Of a DNA stretch of 64,000 bases, positions 61,886 through 64,000 are shown in pieces. Positions within the stretch are counted from its first letter, which is position 1, and each line of letters begins with the position of its first letter. Origin of the DNA: Morella rubra (Eukaryota > Streptophyta > Magnoliopsida > Fagales > Myricaceae); contig CM025851.1 in assembly GCA_003952965.2 (NCBI GenBank), forward strand, positions 2,815,307 to 2,879,306. Direction: 5' to 3'. The position numbers and the translations under genes are program-made. Under the pieces are notes generated by a model, which saw nothing but the letters and a program-made list of their open reading frames with translations, had not been told where the DNA came from and did no database searches.

Positions 61886-62489
61886 GGTCTTACGGTGGGT
61901 TGGCCCTTTGGAGGATCACTGCTGTTAATTTGGCTGTGGTTATCTTTCTGCTGCGCAGAAGAAGAGAGAGAGAGATATGCGGAGTCAGCCATTCAATGGT
62001 AGAAGAAAATTTTGCTACTAATCTTTCTAGCTCCAAAAAAGGGTATCCATTTCCCTTCTGTTGAAATTGTAGAAGTTACCGGTGACTTTGGTAGATTTAG
62101 AGAGACTTTGTTTATGGAAATTTTAGAAAATATTTTTAAAATTTTGAGAATTTTTTAAATATTAAAATTTATTAAGATTTATAAAAAATATAAAATATAT
62201 ATGTAAAAGTGTGAAGTTTATTGAGATTTATAAAATGTATTTAAGGTGATGAAAATTTTAGACCATTAAAAAATTAGACAAAGAAACGCTAACTTAGGAG
62301 TTGTTCGGTTTTGCAATATTTTGAGAATTTTAGTATGTTGAGGATTTTTATGTGATGTTGGAGTTTATTGGTTTTTGTGTAGAATTTGTTGACTTTTAAT
62401 GATTAGTGTGAAAAAAGAGATAATGATTTTTAAGGTTGTTATTTAATTTTTAACTTTATTGGGATGTGTGTAGAAGATAAAATATAATA

Positions 62490-63090
62490 TATATATTGAT
62501 ATTTATTTATATAATATTGATTATAATTCCGAAAATAGCTTTTATTTTCTATTTTTTATTATCATACAAATGTTGATGTTTACTTATAATATTTGTGATA
62601 ATTTCGAAAATCCTTTTTATTTCCTATTTTTTTATGTTTATTTATAATATTTATTATAATTTCGAATTTGTCTTCTATTATCTATTTGTTATTGTCATAC
62701 AAATGTTGATGTTCATTTATAATATTGGGAATAATGAGTGAATACCTCTTATCTGCTATTTTTATATAATATTATCAAATGTTGATATTTATTGATAATA
62801 TTTTTTATAATTCTGAAAAGTCCTTTTATTATCTACTTTTTTATTGTTATACAAATGTTGATGTATATTTATAATACTTTACGTAATTCCAAAAATTCCA
62901 ATTATTTTGTAACAACTTGTTTTCGTAATACAAAATAGAAAATAATTATATATTTTAATTCTGAAAATACCTATTACTTTCTATTTTTAAACAGTGAAAC
63001 AAATGTCCATATCTATTTATAATATGTTTTATAATTACAAAAATTCATTTTATTTGCTATTTTTATTGTCATACAAATATCTAACAGGCA
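62490..63090. repeat. Degenerate AT-rich minisatellite array
   Basis: The word CATACAAATGTTGATGTT and derivatives recur about six times (near 62563, 62697, 62775, 62850, 62997 and 63073). They are separated by TATTTATAATATT, TTATAATTTCGAAAA and TTTTATTNTCTATTTTTTATTGT-like segments. The period is irregular (about 70-150 bases), so units have been partly deleted. Confidence 0.8.
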
Positions 63091-63434
63091 TAACAGTGTT
63101 ATGAAAAAAAAATATTTAGTTAATGAGTTAAAACAAGTAACAGAAAATTGTGATTCCGTACTTCAAATGGCCACCTGAAATAAATTCGTTACAATAAACA
63201 TATAATATTAACAGTAACTGTTAATGCCCCACGGAGACGCTACGTCCTCATAACAACTGAGCAAAACATATTCTGCCTATACAAGCAAAAACCAATTCCA
63301 TCGCATAAACCATCTAGTAATTAGGTAATAAAGATAACAAATATGACAATCAATATCAGGAAAAGGAACAACCAAACACAGCCGCAGCATCCAAAGCACA
63401 ATAACAAATGTTTTCTTAAACTTCAACCCATCAA

Positions 63435-63904
63435 CTAGCGAGTGTTGTCCGCCCACATTGCCGTTATGATTTCATCACGTTTTGCACTCATTATGGCAGA
63501 ACTAGCTGGGTTGAACGTTTGCTCATAACTTCCCGAACCCTGACCAAAGTTGTCCTCGTCGTCTACGTCTTGTCCAATGAGCTCCTGGTAATCAGGAACA
63601 AATGCTGCTATATCGCCTTGTTGTATCAAGAAATTGAATACAACACAACATGCCATGATGATATTCCGCTGACTCGCTATATAATATCGTGGCATCTTGT
63701 TCAATATGTTAAACTTCCCTTTCAATTTGCCAAACGTGCGCTCCACTATATTGCGCAGAGACGAATGTCGGTAGTTAAAGAGCTCTTTTGGTCCGGTTGG
63801 CTCACCGGACTCTCGAAAGCGACGTAGATGATATCTAACCCGCCTATGAGGCGGTAGAAATCCATCTAGGCATAGAAGGCCTGAATCTACTACGTAATAG
63901 TAGC
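63435..63904 (-). CDS. PIF/Harbinger transposase-like (HARBI1-type nuclease), C-terminal exon
   Basis: The last exon of a DDE-superfamily nuclease-like gene; the rest lies beyond the window. It starts after an acceptor (ending CAG at 63905-63907) and reads YYYVVDSGLLCLDGFLPPHR, matching the second catalytic Asp block (YYLVDAGY-type). Next come VRYHLRRF, GPKELFNYRHSSLRN and VERTFGKLKGKFNIL, which carries the third acidic residue, then RNIIMACCVVFNFL and an acidic tail ending MWADNTR. The reading frame is intact over ~155 codons, so it could be a recent transposon or a domesticated gene. The start, first Asp, partner Myb-like gene and terminal repeats are not visible. Confidence 0.85.
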
Positions 63905-64000
63905 CTGCATCGTAAAGGTAAAGTTAGTTAAAGTGAAGTTATTATTCTAATCCTAAAACCCTACTTGGTTCGTTTCGCTTCTATGTATAGTACGATAACA

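Larger units (their letters stand above)
60948..63434. other. Repeat-rich intergenic region
   Basis: No gene was recognised. It contains a tandem duplication (61455-61885), AT-rich MITE-like blocks around 62100-62290 and 62290-62460, and a degenerate AT-rich repeat array (62490-63090), then the 3' flank of the transposase-like gene. Confidence 0.5.

Overview
The window is nuclear DNA from a flowering plant, most likely a eudicot. It is AT-rich, its genes are split by short GT-AG introns, and it carries many AT-rich miniature transposons and simple repeats. I found nothing prokaryotic, viral or organellar. Exon boundaries were read by hand from splice signals, reading phase and remembered family sequences, and none has been checked against transcripts.

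Layout. 1-3790 (+): the last ~744 residues of splicing factor SF3B3. 6047-8563 (-): an 8-exon alpha/beta hydrolase of the monoacylglycerol lipase/caffeoylshikimate esterase family. 13381-14512 (+): ribosomal protein L35 (123 aa), behind a promoter with repeated site II motifs. 18837-20828 (+): single-exon EXO70, most like the EXO70H clade. 21560-24697 (-): an unusual pectate-lyase-like protein. 26900-28291 (+): a single-exon 3-ketoacyl-CoA synthase. 28.3-36.6 kb: a gene-poor stretch full of repeats. 36674-39890 (+): an ITN1-like ankyrin/PGG membrane protein. 43409-44491 (-): a MAKR4-like membrane-associated kinase regulator. 48530-58890 (-): an 18-exon coiled-coil protein of unknown role. 60429-60947 (+): a broken, catalytically degraded chalcone isomerase remnant. 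63435-63904 (-): the C-terminal exon of a PIF/Harbinger transposase-like gene that runs off the window.

The genes do not form a pathway. They look like an old block of conserved gene order. From memory, Arabidopsis chromosome 3 near At3g55120-At3g55220 carries CHI, a pectate-lyase-like gene, EXO70H1, RPL35, MAGL genes and SF3B3. The duplicated block near At2g39370-At2g39420 carries MAKR4, EXO70H2, RPL35 and MAGL genes. This window appears to merge both lists, as expected of a genome without that particular duplication, with the CHI copy decayed.

The most interesting non-genic signals are: two copies of a 106-bp multi-hairpin element whose differences preserve the main stem (33.5 and 35.2 kb); a near-perfect 71-bp foldback (17.85-18.02 kb); a Mutator-type MITE with an intact 10-bp target duplication (32.17-32.40 kb); and the CHI relic. 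No wholly new multi-gene system is evident.
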